Positions 6,791-15,503 of a stretch of 35,974 nucleotides of DNA are shown here, one piece after another (position 1 is the stretch's first letter; every line of letters begins with the position of its first letter). This stretch comes from Sedimenticola sp. (GTDB taxonomy: Bacteria > Pseudomonadota > Gammaproteobacteria > Chromatiales > Chromatiaceae). The stretch lies in the NCBI GenBank assembly GCA_027068675.1, contig JAMOMH010000026.1, positions 1-35,974 of the forward strand, given 5' to 3'. The notes under the pieces were generated by a model. It saw only the letters and a program-made list of their open reading frames with translations. It was not told where the DNA came from and did not search any database. Made by a program: the position numbers and the translations under genes.

Positions 6791-9622
6791 TCAAAAGCCC
6801 TTTATCGCTTGTGTCAGTTGCTGCTCTATGTGGCGTTTCAGCTGCAAGATGGCGGCTGTTGATGTTTTTACCGTATCACTAAATTGGGTAAACTCAATGG
6901 CGGTGAGGTAGATGGGGTAATTAATATCTTCGTGGCGCAGTGCTTTGATATGTTTGGCAGCCTCAATATAGAGCGTGTCGCCATAGACTAGGCTGGCAAA
7001 CTCCTGCTCACCACAGACAAGATTGATACGTGGTGTGCTATGCCCATCTGGTAGATCAGTGATTAGGCGCAGTTCGGTATAGGCTTGTAACTGGCCTTGC
7101 CGAGGTAGCAATTGCCTCTCTACATCCCAACTCTCTGCACCTATTCGAGTGATGCTAAATATCTCTAGCTCATTGATTAGTGACTGATCACCAGGCAACA
7201 TGGCACGAAAACTTTGCAGGCTGGAAAGAAAGCGGTTCATCTGTACTAAGCTAAAATTTAGCTCACTATTAGCCACGTTGTACCGAAACAATACGCCTCG
7301 TTCATCAAGTAGATAGAGCTGGCTCTCTTTACTACCGCTGTAGTAGAAAATTTGGCAGGTTTCAGGGCGGTTGTGCTGAAATAGTGTTGGGTAAGGGGTC
7401 TCCTGCATGCAGAGTAGATCAAATACGGTCAGATGACTCTCCCTACCAAACTGCTGCAATGCCTCCAATAGCTCCTCTTCAGCATCGTAGCCAATCCAGC
7501 TATAGCAAACCCCTTCATCATGATTTCGCTGAATCATGTAGTAGGCATCCTCCGCCCGCAAAATATAGTGGGTTTTTATCCGAGTATCACGCAGAAAGTG
7601 TTGGCTCAACTCTTTAAACAGATTTGAAATACGTTCAGCTACCTGCATGGACTGTGTGACAGAGAAGCTAAATACCTTGATTTCAGGTAGCGGCTCGCCA
7701 AACTCTAACTCATGTGCCAACCCTAGGTAGTGACAGAATGAGTCCAGCAATCCACTGATGCCCTCCCAGCGTGAAACCAATAGCTCCTCCCAACTGGTAT
7801 GAATTAGCTGTTCTGTATTGACCACCAAGTTCTTGTGCAGGGCACCATAGCTCAATACATCACTACGAATACTGGTGAGATGTGCGCCCTCTTTTGATAG
7901 AGACTCCATTGGGTCAATCCCAACATTAACCACCAGCACAATTGAGCGCAGACGGGGGGATTCTGCCAGTGCCTCAAGAGGAGACTCTGGTAACTGGTGA
8001 TCAGGGTAGAGCTGCTGGAGAACCTTGAGCATGGCTCGCAGCTCTCTCAAGGTGACCGGCCCACTCTCAGGGTAGAGTAGAATGGTCGTTTTATTGTCAC
8101 AAATCTGATTGATATGGCACCAAGTTAGCAACTCCAATAGACAGGGTGCTGCTTTAATTACCTTATGCTCAGGGCGCTCTAATACATCAACCTCACCACG
8201 AAACATCATCCAAACAGCCTCACCACTACTACTCAAGGAGAGGTGAATGGAGATTTTTGGCTCCAACATATTTTGTGAAATGCCAGGGTTGATCCGATCA
8301 ATTTTCCCTGGTCTGCGCTCCAATGCGGTGTAGAGCTTGCGTCCAATCAAATTGAGTTCACCTGGTTTGATGGGGTTACTGCCTGCCTGAGTACGGACAA
8401 AATCAGTCAGCAATCGATAGCTATGAGATAGCTCTTTAACCAATACGCTGCGCTCTTTGAGAACAGCGTTAATTTTCCACTCTGAGCGGCTATCCAATAC
8501 GGCCAACTCTTTTTTGCTCCAGCCCCACTCTTTTGTCAATGCAGCAATATCTTTATCACGCCAGTGCTGTAGAGATGATAGCTGGCTCAATGGTCGGCCC
8601 ACTTTAAAGTAGAGGCTACGCCGCACCAATGCGAGACGATCTGGCTCATTTCGCGCCTCAAGATAGCGCTCAAGTTGACGGTACATCATGATGTAAGCAT
8701 CAAGATTTGAGAGATCAGTCTCACCCTCATAGATTGCCAATTTTGTCTGCTGTGCCAGCCAACGGGGTGAGGGAAAATCTTGGGTATAAGACTCCATTAG
8801 GAGAATCTTCAGTACCGATTTATAGGGGGATTCAATACCTTTGAAGAGTTGCCACAGGGCGGCACCAAAAAACTCATCGGCTGAAAGCTCATCAAGGCCA
8901 CCAAAATCGAGCACCTCCCGATCATCAACAAAACGCTGCTCTAGCAATTTTGCAGCGTAACTATGGTAGTTGCTCTCCTGATCAGGAGGCACCAGCCACC
9001 ATAGTGGATATCGACCCGCCAACAGCAGACCACTCCGGTAGAACTCTTCCAGTAGGAGGTCATGTTGGGTACTGCCGCTGCTATCACATGAGAGAGCGGC
9101 CTTATCACCCCGTCGGAAGCTCTCTACATCCATAATAAAGATGTGGATCTCAAGGCCCAATCCTGCACCAAAGGTTTCGATATGGGTTGCTTTCTCTTGC
9201 AGTAAATCAATATCTACACGGTTCAGTTTAGGGTCGTAGCAGAGCCAAAAATCGAAGTCACTACTTCGTGTGTGGCCAATGGTGCCACTGCTGCCCATTA
9301 GATAGAGGCCTTGAATCAGGTATTTGTGATAAGCCCGTCCTTTATAGGAGAAGCTACGACTCAGCTTTCGTGCGGCATTCAGTGCTTCACGTGAGGGGTC
9401 AAAATTGGGTAGGCCTGCAGGGGTGTCGCTTGATACGAAACCTGGCAGAGTAGGGTGGTTGATATGGAACAGCAGTGGGATAAGTTGAATGTAATTCTGC
9501 TGGTTTGAACGTAGCTCACCAAGAACGCGTTGTAGCCGTGCACTATTTAATTTTTGGAAACTCGCTTGATGTAACTTGAGTTTCTTAAGGCTAATCTCAA
9601 ACTGGCCAGATGATGCTTTCAT
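6791..9622 (-). CDS. cyaA: Class I adenylate cyclase
   Basis: A 943-residue class I adenylate cyclase that makes cAMP from ATP, the type known from enterobacteria and Pseudomonas. The nucleotidyltransferase-like catalytic domain is at the N-terminus: LYLMGSSGTIGHTRSSDFDFW (split at about residues 107-126) holds the GS-x-GT motif and the two metal-binding aspartates Asp122 and Asp124, with further acidic residues in LEIHIFIMDVESFRRG. The long C-terminal part is the regulatory region of the family. It is somewhat longer than the E. coli enzyme. It lies 13 nt downstream of the PAS / degenerate-GGDEF gene on the same strand, so the two are probably co-transcribed. The ribosome site before the ATG is weak, which may limit expression. 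Confidence 0.95.
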   Translation of the reverse strand: MKASSGQFEISLKKLKLHQASFQKLNSARLQRVLGELRSNQQNYIQLIPLLFHINHPTLPGFVSSDTPAGLPNFDPSREALNAARKLSRSFSYKGRAYHKYLIQGLYLMGSSGTIGHTRSSDFDFWLCYDPKLNRVDIDLLQEKATHIETFGAGLGLEIHIFIMDVESFRRGDKAALSCDSSGSTQHDLLLEEFYRSGLLLAGRYPLWWLVPPDQESNYHSYAAKLLEQRFVDDREVLDFGGLDELSADEFFGAALWQLFKGIESPYKSVLKILLMESYTQDFPSPRWLAQQTKLAIYEGETDLSNLDAYIMMYRQLERYLEARNEPDRLALVRRSLYFKVGRPLSQLSSLQHWRDKDIAALTKEWGWSKKELAVLDSRSEWKINAVLKERSVLVKELSHSYRLLTDFVRTQAGSNPIKPGELNLIGRKLYTALERRPGKIDRINPGISQNMLEPKISIHLSLSSSGEAVWMMFRGEVDVLERPEHKVIKAAPCLLELLTWCHINQICDNKTTILLYPESGPVTLRELRAMLKVLQQLYPDHQLPESPLEALAESPRLRSIVLVVNVGIDPMESLSKEGAHLTSIRSDVLSYGALHKNLVVNTEQLIHTSWEELLVSRWEGISGLLDSFCHYLGLAHELEFGEPLPEIKVFSFSVTQSMQVAERISNLFKELSQHFLRDTRIKTHYILRAEDAYYMIQRNHDEGVCYSWIGYDAEEELLEALQQFGRESHLTVFDLLCMQETPYPTLFQHNRPETCQIFYYSGSKESQLYLLDERGVLFRYNVANSELNFSLVQMNRFLSSLQSFRAMLPGDQSLINELEIFSITRIGAESWDVERQLLPRQGQLQAYTELRLITDLPDGHSTPRINLVCGEQEFASLVYGDTLYIEAAKHIKALRHEDINYPIYLTAIEFTQFSDTVKTSTAAILQLKRHIEQQLTQAIKGF

Positions 9623-9635
9623 GTAATGAGATCAA

Positions 9636-10487
9636 TCAGCTTGTCACTTCATCCTGTACTAGCTCTTGCAGCGCTTTGTCGATCAGTCGACGTGGGTCAT
9701 ACCCTTTTTGCCACTCAGCAAGACCTAGCTTTAAGCTAAAATTGCCCTCTGGTACGCTATAAGGCACCTCTTGCAAAATTTTCTCTTGCAGTATCAACAG
9801 TGCTTCATGGTTCGTTTCAGGAAGGATCAGCATGAAAAGATCATCTTCATAACGACCGATGAAATCAGCCCAACGAAGCCTATCACGTAGACTATGGCTG
9901 ATCGCTAATATGGTTTGATCACTCAACGCTTTATCACTATCAATACGCACCATCATCAGAGATAGTGGATTGGCATATCGACGGCTACGCGTCACTTGTG
10001 AAACCAGTGAGTGGATTAGCGCCCGTTTATTGGCCAAGCCAGTCAACTCATCCGTTAGTGTTAAATCATCAACCCGTTGACGCAGGCTGTCACAAGCCAA
10101 CTGAGCCGCCATCTGTTCACTGACATCTTGGTAGTAGTGTATGTATACAGCTTGCTGTTGATCATCTTCACCTTGGTGAATATCACAGCGTAACCAGCGT
10201 TCGCCGTGATTATCGCTTCTTAGGTGGAGGAGAGAGTCACCCGCAAAAAGAACTTGATAAGCATCTGCCGAAAGTACCTCTTTGGCAGGGCCAATCAGTG
10301 CCTCATCGTCTAGTTCTAGCATTGCCCTTAGGGGGTTATTAATCCAGCAGATCCGCTCTTTTGCATCAACAACTAGAATCCCTGTTGGACAGGCATCTAG
10401 CCAAGCTGTCTGAAATTTGTGCCCTTCTGTCATTATTTTCGTCTCAATCATTGGAAGTGCCGCATCTCCCACCCTCTCTTGTAGCAT
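9636..10487 (-). CDS. PAS protein with degenerate GGDEF domain and intact I-site
   Basis: A 283-residue cytoplasmic protein with no membrane segment. A PAS domain covers about residues 25-125 (LDACPTGILVVDAKERICWINNP, then YYQDVSEQM). A linker helix leads to a GGDEF-fold domain (about 140-280), recognised by LTLTDELTGLANKRAL. The active-site position normally reading GG(D/E)EF is EDDLF here (214-218, in FIGRYEDDLFML), and the usual FKxxND..GH loop is replaced by DKALSDQ. The product inhibitory site RxxD is intact as RWAD (205-208), exactly five residues before the degenerate motif. I infer a catalytically dead GGDEF that could bind c-di-GMP and signal to its neighbour cyaA. The start is uncertain; ATGs at residues 13 and 19 are alternatives. 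Confidence 0.85.
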   Translation of the reverse strand: MLQERVGDAALPMIETKIMTEGHKFQTAWLDACPTGILVVDAKERICWINNPLRAMLELDDEALIGPAKEVLSADAYQVLFAGDSLLHLRSDNHGERWLRCDIHQGEDDQQQAVYIHYYQDVSEQMAAQLACDSLRQRVDDLTLTDELTGLANKRALIHSLVSQVTRSRRYANPLSLMMVRIDSDKALSDQTILAISHSLRDRLRWADFIGRYEDDLFMLILPETNHEALLILQEKILQEVPYSVPEGNFSLKLGLAEWQKGYDPRRLIDKALQELVQDEVTS

Positions 10488-10606
10488 GGCGACAACGACT
10501 CTATTTAATATTTTTCTGTTCTGTCTGAAAGTGGCGGCAACTCATAAATAATCTTTAATCTCCTGTTAGGTATTTATGCTGATGAGCTACATGGTGAGGA
10601 TTAAAT

Positions 10607-11383
10607 TTAGCCGCGTGCCACATAGAGCATAGTGATCTTGTTCATATGCTTCAGGATACTATCGCAGGTAGAAAAAACTGTGACGGGCAGACCACCCTTT
10701 TCAATATTTAGAAAAAAAGCACGGACAACCACCCAAAGACCTTGAACACGCTCAAGCTCTCGGGTGATCTCAGGGGTGTTTTCTGGGCTGTTCATCAGCC
10801 GTTTTTGTGCTACTTCAAACTGCTTAACCGCTTCATTCAATTGTGCAATGATCTCTGGATCCTTAAAGCCAGCCTGATAAGCGATGTAATATTTTGCGAT
10901 ACGCTGTGAAAGCATGCGTTGGCGACCCGCTTCACCGACAATGATCACTTTCTGTAGCCCCAGTGTTGCTTCAACTTTCTCCACAATGCTGTGGCTTACC
11001 TCAAGCAGGCTCTCACTTAATGCCAACATACGTGCTGCATTTTTCTGGCTATATTTCTGCTGAGTGATCCCTTCAAGCTCATCAATGGAGATGCCGATAA
11101 AATCGAGTAGCTGTTTGATTGTTGGGTCGGAGATCTCTAAAAGTAGGGTTTGATGATTTTTATAGAAAAGGGCAATACTCTCTTTTACCTGTTTACGCGC
11201 CTTACGTGTCCGGATGCGCTCCCCCTGAAAAAAGTATGCCTTGACGATTTTTTGCGACAACATCCGCTGCTGTCCTGCAATATTAACCAATGACGATGCA
11301 TCGACAGCCAGTAGCTGTGTTGTCATTGATAGACAAAAAACAGCAATAAAACAACTTAAGAGTGATTTAACTGACTTAACCAT
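10607..11383 (-). CDS. Exported protein with two PilJ-type (type IV pili MCP N-terminal) motifs
   Basis: A 258-residue protein with a signal peptide (about residues 1-26, ending TTQLLAVDA) and no later membrane segment, so probably periplasmic. It contains two copies of the helical motif of the PilJ/NarX-type ligand-binding domain: VNIAGQQRMLSQKIVKAY (33-50) and VGEAGRQRMLSQRIAKYY (149-166). Each begins a roughly 110-residue, mostly helical unit. In PilJ and nitrate/nitrite sensor kinases this domain is fused to a signalling module; here it is alone. A ligand such as nitrate is possible but not shown. It is separated from the GGDEF gene downstream by about 120 nt and preceded by a 259-nt leader region with alternative hairpins. 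Confidence 0.8.
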   Translation of the reverse strand: MVKSVKSLLSCFIAVFCLSMTTQLLAVDASSLVNIAGQQRMLSQKIVKAYFFQGERIRTRKARKQVKESIALFYKNHQTLLLEISDPTIKQLLDFIGISIDELEGITQQKYSQKNAARMLALSESLLEVSHSIVEKVEATLGLQKVIIVGEAGRQRMLSQRIAKYYIAYQAGFKDPEIIAQLNEAVKQFEVAQKRLMNSPENTPEITRELERVQGLWVVVRAFFLNIEKGGLPVTVFSTCDSILKHMNKITMLYVARG

Positions 11384-11425
11384 CTATATTTCTCCAGTAG
11401 CACTATCAGCTTAGATGCTCATAAA

Positions 11426-11470
11426 AGCCCGTGCAAATTCCATTTTGGGGACTCAGCCGTTTAACGGGCT
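11426..11470 (-). promoter_or_regulatory. Possible structured 5' leader with competing hairpins
   Basis: Read on the minus strand, the segment AGCCCGT (11464-11470) can pair with ACGGCT a few bases later (loop TAA, one bulged C) or, alternatively, with ACGGGCT (11426-11432), 31 nt away and followed by TTTTAT. The two pairings exclude each other. It lies 43-87 nt upstream of the PilJ-motif gene start. I recognise no known riboswitch class; the call is low confidence. Confidence 0.3.
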
Positions 11471-11642
11471 ATGTTTTCATGTTGGCAATCTATTTGAGCC
11501 TAATGTATAAAATGTCGGTCTTACCCTAACGGTAGCTACAGACTCATACGGCTATTTTTCTTAATTCTTTAGTTTTATTGTAACGACTATGCCTATTTAT
11601 CTTCTATCTCAGCAGGCTAAATAGTTTACCCAATTTTTATCT

Positions 11643-13034
11643 TCAGTCTAAACTAGCTCGGCCACGTGCTATCGCCTGTTTCACCTGCTCTGGGGCTGTG
11701 CCACCAATGTGGTTACGTGCAGCAACGGAGCCTTCCAATGTCAGCACTTCAAACACATCATCACCAATCGCTGATGAGAATGCTTGCAGTTCACTTAGTG
11801 CCAGATCAGAGAGATCACTCCCCTTCTCAATACAGAGTGCTACGGCCTTTCCAACCACCTCATGGGCATCACGAAATGGGATGCCTTTTCGTACGAGGTA
11901 GTCTGCCAGATCAGTTGCGGTAGCGAAACCTTGCATCGTCGCCTGACGCATTTTTTGATGATTACAGGTCACTGCGGGCATCATATCGGCAAACACCTTG
12001 AGTGAGCCCTTGAGGTTGTCTACCGTATCAAACAGTGGCTCTTTGTCCTCTTGATTGTCTTTGTTGTAGGCCAGAGGCTGGCCCTTCATTAGTGTCAACA
12101 GCCCCATTAGGTGACCAAAGATACGGCCTGTTTTACCGCGTACCAACTCAGGCACATCAGGGTTTTTCTTCTGCGGCATGATGGAGGATCCGGTACAGAA
12201 GCTATCGGAGAGCTCGATAAATGAGAATTGGGCCGATGACCAGATGATCAGCTCTTCAGAGAAACGTGAGAGGTGCATCATTAAAATAGATGCAGCGGCA
12301 CTAAATTCAATAACAAAATCACGATCACTGACAGAGTCGAGAGAGTTTTCACTTGGCCGGTCAAAACCCAGTAACTCAGCGGTGTAGTGACGATCGATGG
12401 GAAAGGTGGTTCCTGCCAGTGCAGCAGCACCTAGTGGCAGCACATTGAGTCGACAGGCGCAATCAGCCAGACGATCACGATCACGTGTTAGCATCTCAAA
12501 CCAAGCCATCATGTGATGACCAAATGTGATGGGTTGAGCTGTCTGTAGGTGGGTGAAACCGGGCATGATGGTATCAAACTCTCGTTCAGCCAGATCAAGG
12601 AGTGCGTGCTGAAGACGTAGAATTTCGTCACTAATGATAGTGATCTCATCACGTAGATAGAGGCGGACATCGGTCGCCACCTGATCATTTCGTGAGCGGC
12701 CAGTATGGAGTTTTTTGCCCGCATCACCAATATCGGCTGTCAACGCTGATTCGATGTTCATGTGAACATCCTCTAGTGCAACTGACCAACTGAATTGACC
12801 CTCTTCAATACGTTGACGAATTTTAATCAACCCTTGGATGATTGTCTCAGACTCCGTTTGGGTAAGAATGTCCTGCTTGGCCAACATGGTGGCATGTGCA
12901 ATTGAACCCTCAATATCATAGCGATAGAGCCGTTTATCAAAATCGATAGAGGCGGTAAAAGCTTCGACAAAGGCATCAGTTGGTTCGTTAAAACGGCCTG
13001 ACCAGGGTTTCTCGACAGGAGTTTGATCGCTCAT
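11643..13034 (-). CDS. argH: Argininosuccinate lyase
   Basis: A 463-residue enzyme of the fumarase/aspartase superfamily that splits argininosuccinate into arginine and fumarate, the last step of arginine synthesis. The superfamily signature [12 protein letters not shown] lies at residues 282-293 with the catalytic serine in it. The three other conserved blocks are visible: LEDVHMNIE (88-95), [12 protein letters not shown] (111-122) and TH in [11 protein letters not shown] (catalytic His163). The N-terminal KPWSGRF is typical of ArgH. The gene is divergent from algZ across 70 nt, the arrangement known from Pseudomonas and relatives. The opening [13 protein letters not shown] gives normal length. 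Confidence 0.96.
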   Translation of the reverse strand: MSDQTPVEKPWSGRFNEPTDAFVEAFTASIDFDKRLYRYDIEGSIAHATMLAKQDILTQTESETIIQGLIKIRQRIEEGQFSWSVALEDVHMNIESALTADIGDAGKKLHTGRSRNDQVATDVRLYLRDEITIISDEILRLQHALLDLAEREFDTIMPGFTHLQTAQPITFGHHMMAWFEMLTRDRDRLADCACRLNVLPLGAAALAGTTFPIDRHYTAELLGFDRPSENSLDSVSDRDFVIEFSAAASILMMHLSRFSEELIIWSSAQFSFIELSDSFCTGSSIMPQKKNPDVPELVRGKTGRIFGHLMGLLTLMKGQPLAYNKDNQEDKEPLFDTVDNLKGSLKVFADMMPAVTCNHQKMRQATMQGFATATDLADYLVRKGIPFRDAHEVVGKAVALCIEKGSDLSDLALSELQAFSSAIGDDVFEVLTLEGSVAARNHIGGTAPEQVKQAIARGRASLD

Positions 13035-13104
13035 TCTTGGGTATCCTAGAGTAAGATGTGTAGGTAAGTGGTAGGGTTTATGCTTAATTATACAACAGAG
13101 AGGA

Positions 13105-14172
13105 ATGATGGGAGAAGTAGAGGAAAAACCTGCTATTAGTACATTTTTGCCCCATTTCTGCGGTATAAAACCGCTCTTTATGGTGGTTTTAGTTGCTGAA
13201 CTATTGGCAATAATTCTGACACTTGGCTCTAGAGCTGAGGCCTCTCAACTGTGGCAGATACTCAGTCTAACCTCTCTCTACATCCTATGGATTTCCATCA
13301 CCTGCTGTGGTCTGCTTTGCCTATTACGCCCACAACTTATCCGCCTCTCCAATGGTTGGGCAGGTTTTCTTGTCTGGCTTATACTGCTCTTAGTCACGGC
13401 TCTGGTCAGTGAAGTGACACATTATGCCCTTGGTGAAACAACCTACCAGCTGTCACTTGATGCAAATGGCCATTTGGATCTGTTATTAAAGAGTCTTGGT
13501 ATCAGTGCTATTGTTGGTCTTTTACTCCTCCGCTACCTCTATCTTCACCATCTAAATAAGCAGAAAGAGGTGGCTGAAAGCCAATTTCGTTTACAGGCAT
13601 TGCAGTCTCGTATCCGCCCGCACTTCCTCTTCAATAGTATGAACACCATCGCCAGCCTAACTCGTAGCCAGCCCGCATTAGCCGAAAGTATCACTGAAGA
13701 TTTGGCTGATCTGTTCCGTGTCTCACTCAGTGATGCCGGCCACCTGACAACACTTGTGGAGGAGATCGATCTTGCCAAGCGCTATCTCAATATCGAGGCG
13801 CAACGGCTGGGTAAGCGGCTTCAGGTTGAGTGGCACCTGGAGGATGATCTACCACTCAATGCTCTACTGCCATCATTCACACTACAGCCTCTACTAGAGA
13901 ATGCGATCTACCATGGCATTGAACCCTCCACCACACCTGGAAAAATCTATATTTATGCTCAATATCGCCGATCAAAAATTAACCTAAGTATCCGCAACAC
14001 TCTGCCAAACGACCAGCAGAGTAGCAACCGGCAAGGACACCAATTAGCGATTGATAATATCCAGCAACGGTTAGATATCGCCTTCTCACACCATGCCACG
14101 CTCAACAAAAGCTATATAGATGATCAATACCAAGTGCGATTAGTCTTTCCCCACCCTAGGAGACAACTATGA
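13105..14172 (+). CDS. algZ: Sensor histidine kinase AlgZ/FimS (LytS-type)
   Basis: A 355-residue membrane histidine kinase without a classical HisKA domain. The N-terminal half has about four transmembrane segments (roughly residues 22-42, 52-76, 87-104 and 130-150). The kinase region is of the LytS/His_kinase type: [22 protein letters not shown] contains the phosphoacceptor His173, and [15 protein letters not shown] is the N-box of the ATPase. In Pseudomonas this family (FimS/AlgZ) works with AlgR in control of type IV pili and exopolysaccharide. It overlaps algR by 4 nt (ATGA). The start is ATG 13105 or ATG 13108; GAGAGGA at 13098-13103 serves either. Confidence 0.9.
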   Translation: MMGEVEEKPAISTFLPHFCGIKPLFMVVLVAELLAIILTLGSRAEASQLWQILSLTSLYILWISITCCGLLCLLRPQLIRLSNGWAGFLVWLILLLVTALVSEVTHYALGETTYQLSLDANGHLDLLLKSLGISAIVGLLLLRYLYLHHLNKQKEVAESQFRLQALQSRIRPHFLFNSMNTIASLTRSQPALAESITEDLADLFRVSLSDAGHLTTLVEEIDLAKRYLNIEAQRLGKRLQVEWHLEDDLPLNALLPSFTLQPLLENAIYHGIEPSTTPGKIYIYAQYRRSKINLSIRNTLPNDQQSSNRQGHQLAIDNIQQRLDIAFSHHATLNKSYIDDQYQVRLVFPHPRRQL

Positions 14173-14900
14173 GAGTGCTGATTGTTGATGATGAGATGTT
14201 AGCCAGGGAGCGACTCATCCGCATGCTGACGGAGATCGGTACACCCTACCAACTCGCGGGTGAAGCAGCCAATGGCCTAGAGGCGATTGATGCCTGTCAA
14301 AATGATGAGGTTGATCTGGTTTTAATGGATATCAGCATGCCCGGCATGGATGGCCTAACGGCTGCTGCTGCACTGGCTAAAAGTGAGATGCCACCGGCCA
14401 TTATCTTCACGACCGCCTATGATCAGCATGCACTGACGGCCTTTGAACAAAATGCCACAGACTACCTGCTAAAACCGATTCGTTTAGAGCGTCTACAGCA
14501 AGCCCTTGAGCGTGCCCAGCGCCCTACTCGTGCCCAAATTACTCAAAATAACTCACTACAAAAAACGGCCCGAACACATATATGTGCCCGTCTTGGCCGA
14601 GAGATACGGACCATTCCACTGCAAGAGATCCTCTTTTTTCAGGCAGAGCAGAAGTATGTGAGCGCTCACTTCAGTGATGGTGAGGCGATCCTAGAGAAGC
14701 CATTGAAAAAGCTGGAGGAGGAGTTCCCAGCTGTTTTTTTGCGTATTCATCGCAATGCACTTGTCGCTAAAAGTCACCTAAAGGGGATGAAGCAGGATGC
14801 CGCAGGAAAATGGCGGGTGACGCTACAAAATAGTGCGATTGAACTAGAGGTAAGCCGTCGACATCTATCAGAACTGCGGGGCTGGCTAAAAGAGAGATAA
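14169..14900 (+). CDS. algR: LytTR-family response regulator AlgR
   Basis: A 243-residue response regulator. The receiver domain (1-120) has the acidic pair Asp7/Asp8, phosphoacceptor Asp54 (LVLMDISMPGMDG), Thr81 and Lys102 (DYLLKPI). The C-terminal LytTR DNA-binding domain (about 140-240) has ICARLGREIRTIPLQEILFF, KYVSAHFSDGE and FLRIHRNALVAKSHL. It overlaps the kinase gene by 4 nt, so the two form one signalling pair. The order argH / algZ-algR-hemC matches Pseudomonas and allies, where AlgR activates twitching and alginate genes. The last codons and stop lie inside a perfect 19-bp inverted repeat. Confidence 0.93.
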   Translation: MRVLIVDDEMLARERLIRMLTEIGTPYQLAGEAANGLEAIDACQNDEVDLVLMDISMPGMDGLTAAAALAKSEMPPAIIFTTAYDQHALTAFEQNATDYLLKPIRLERLQQALERAQRPTRAQITQNNSLQKTARTHICARLGREIRTIPLQEILFFQAEQKYVSAHFSDGEAILEKPLKKLEEEFPAVFLRIHRNALVAKSHLKGMKQDAAGKWRVTLQNSAIELEVSRRHLSELRGWLKER

Positions 14901-14920
14901 CCTCTCTTTTAGCCAGCCCC
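14878..14920. repeat. Perfect 19-bp inverted repeat across the algR stop codon
   Basis: GGGGCTGGCTAAAAGAGAG (14878-14896) is the exact reverse complement of 14902-14920, with a 5-nt loop (14897-14901). The left arm and loop contain the last algR codons and its stop. No T run follows, so it is not a standard terminator by itself; a proper terminator follows 23 nt later. It may stabilise the algZR mRNA 3' end. Confidence 0.9.
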
Positions 14921-14942
14921 AGCAGGTGACTCACTATCTGCA

Positions 14943-14966
14943 AATAGGGCTACAGCCCTATTTTTT
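14943..14966 (+). terminator. Intrinsic terminator of algZR
   Basis: AATAGGGC (14943-14950), loop TACA, GCCCTATT (14955-14962), running into a T tract to 14966. It overlaps the last codons (three Lys plus stop) of the converging gene, so the tail of that gene doubles as the T tract. Confidence 0.8.
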
Positions 14967-15338
14967 CTTGGTGATGACTCCCTCTTCAACCAACAATGGG
15001 TAACGGTAGCCAGAGCCAAAATCATGATCCACCACCACAACACCCAAAATAGTCACCTCATCACCCGCTTGAGCTGTTTCACTGCTGGTTATGGTCAGAT
15101 CATTATTACCAGCGGCTTCGCTGCCAGAGCCATCTTGCAGATGCAGAAAATTTCTACCCATAATGCCATTGTTTACTTTAACAATTTTCCCCTGAAGCTG
15201 AACCAGCTTGCCATTCAGAGCCACCTTATCTTTATAGAGTGTTTCAACACTTACTTTCACCAGTTCACCCGCTTGAGCGGTAGCCAGGGTGAAAAGTGGT
15301 ATAAGGGCAAAAAGGATCACTATTGATATTCGGCGCAT
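14958..15338 (-). CDS. Secreted OB-fold-like protein of unknown function
   Basis: A 126-residue protein with a signal peptide (MRRISIVILFALIPLFTLATAQA, cleaved near residue 23). The mature part resembles a small family of periplasmic OB-fold-like proteins: LVQLQGKIVKVNNGIMGRNFLHLQDGSG, then DLTITSS, AGDEVTILGVVVVDHDFGSGYRYPLLVEEGVI. The 'G.VV.VN..IMGRNF.HLQDG' and 'D.DFG.GY.YP.L.E' phrases are conserved in such proteins, sometimes annotated as exported nucleotide-binding or NrfJ-related proteins. No active site is visible. It is a single gene on the opposite strand between algR and hemC, so it interrupts the usual algR-hemC neighbourhood. Confidence 0.75.
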   Translation of the reverse strand: MRRISIVILFALIPLFTLATAQAGELVKVSVETLYKDKVALNGKLVQLQGKIVKVNNGIMGRNFLHLQDGSGSEAAGNNDLTITSSETAQAGDEVTILGVVVVDHDFGSGYRYPLLVEEGVITKKK

Positions 15339-15482
15339 GAGCTTCTCTCTATTGAATTAAGTTGGCATTACAAAGCGAGCGATTATAGCTGATTTTATTT
15401 GCCCATGTCGTCTCTCACTGCGCACTCTGTGAAGTCATTAGTTGCCTGTATCCGGCCCAGACGATAGCATTGCTCTTTTCCT

Positions 15483-15488
15483 TATAAT
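15483..15488 (+). promoter_or_regulatory. hemC: Possible -10 element for hemC
   Basis: A consensus TATAAT lies 15 nt before the hemC ATG. No good -35 (TTGACA-like) is found 16-18 nt upstream, and the resulting leader would be very short. Low confidence. Confidence 0.3.
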
Positions 15489-15503
15489 AGAAGATCCAAA
15501 GCC

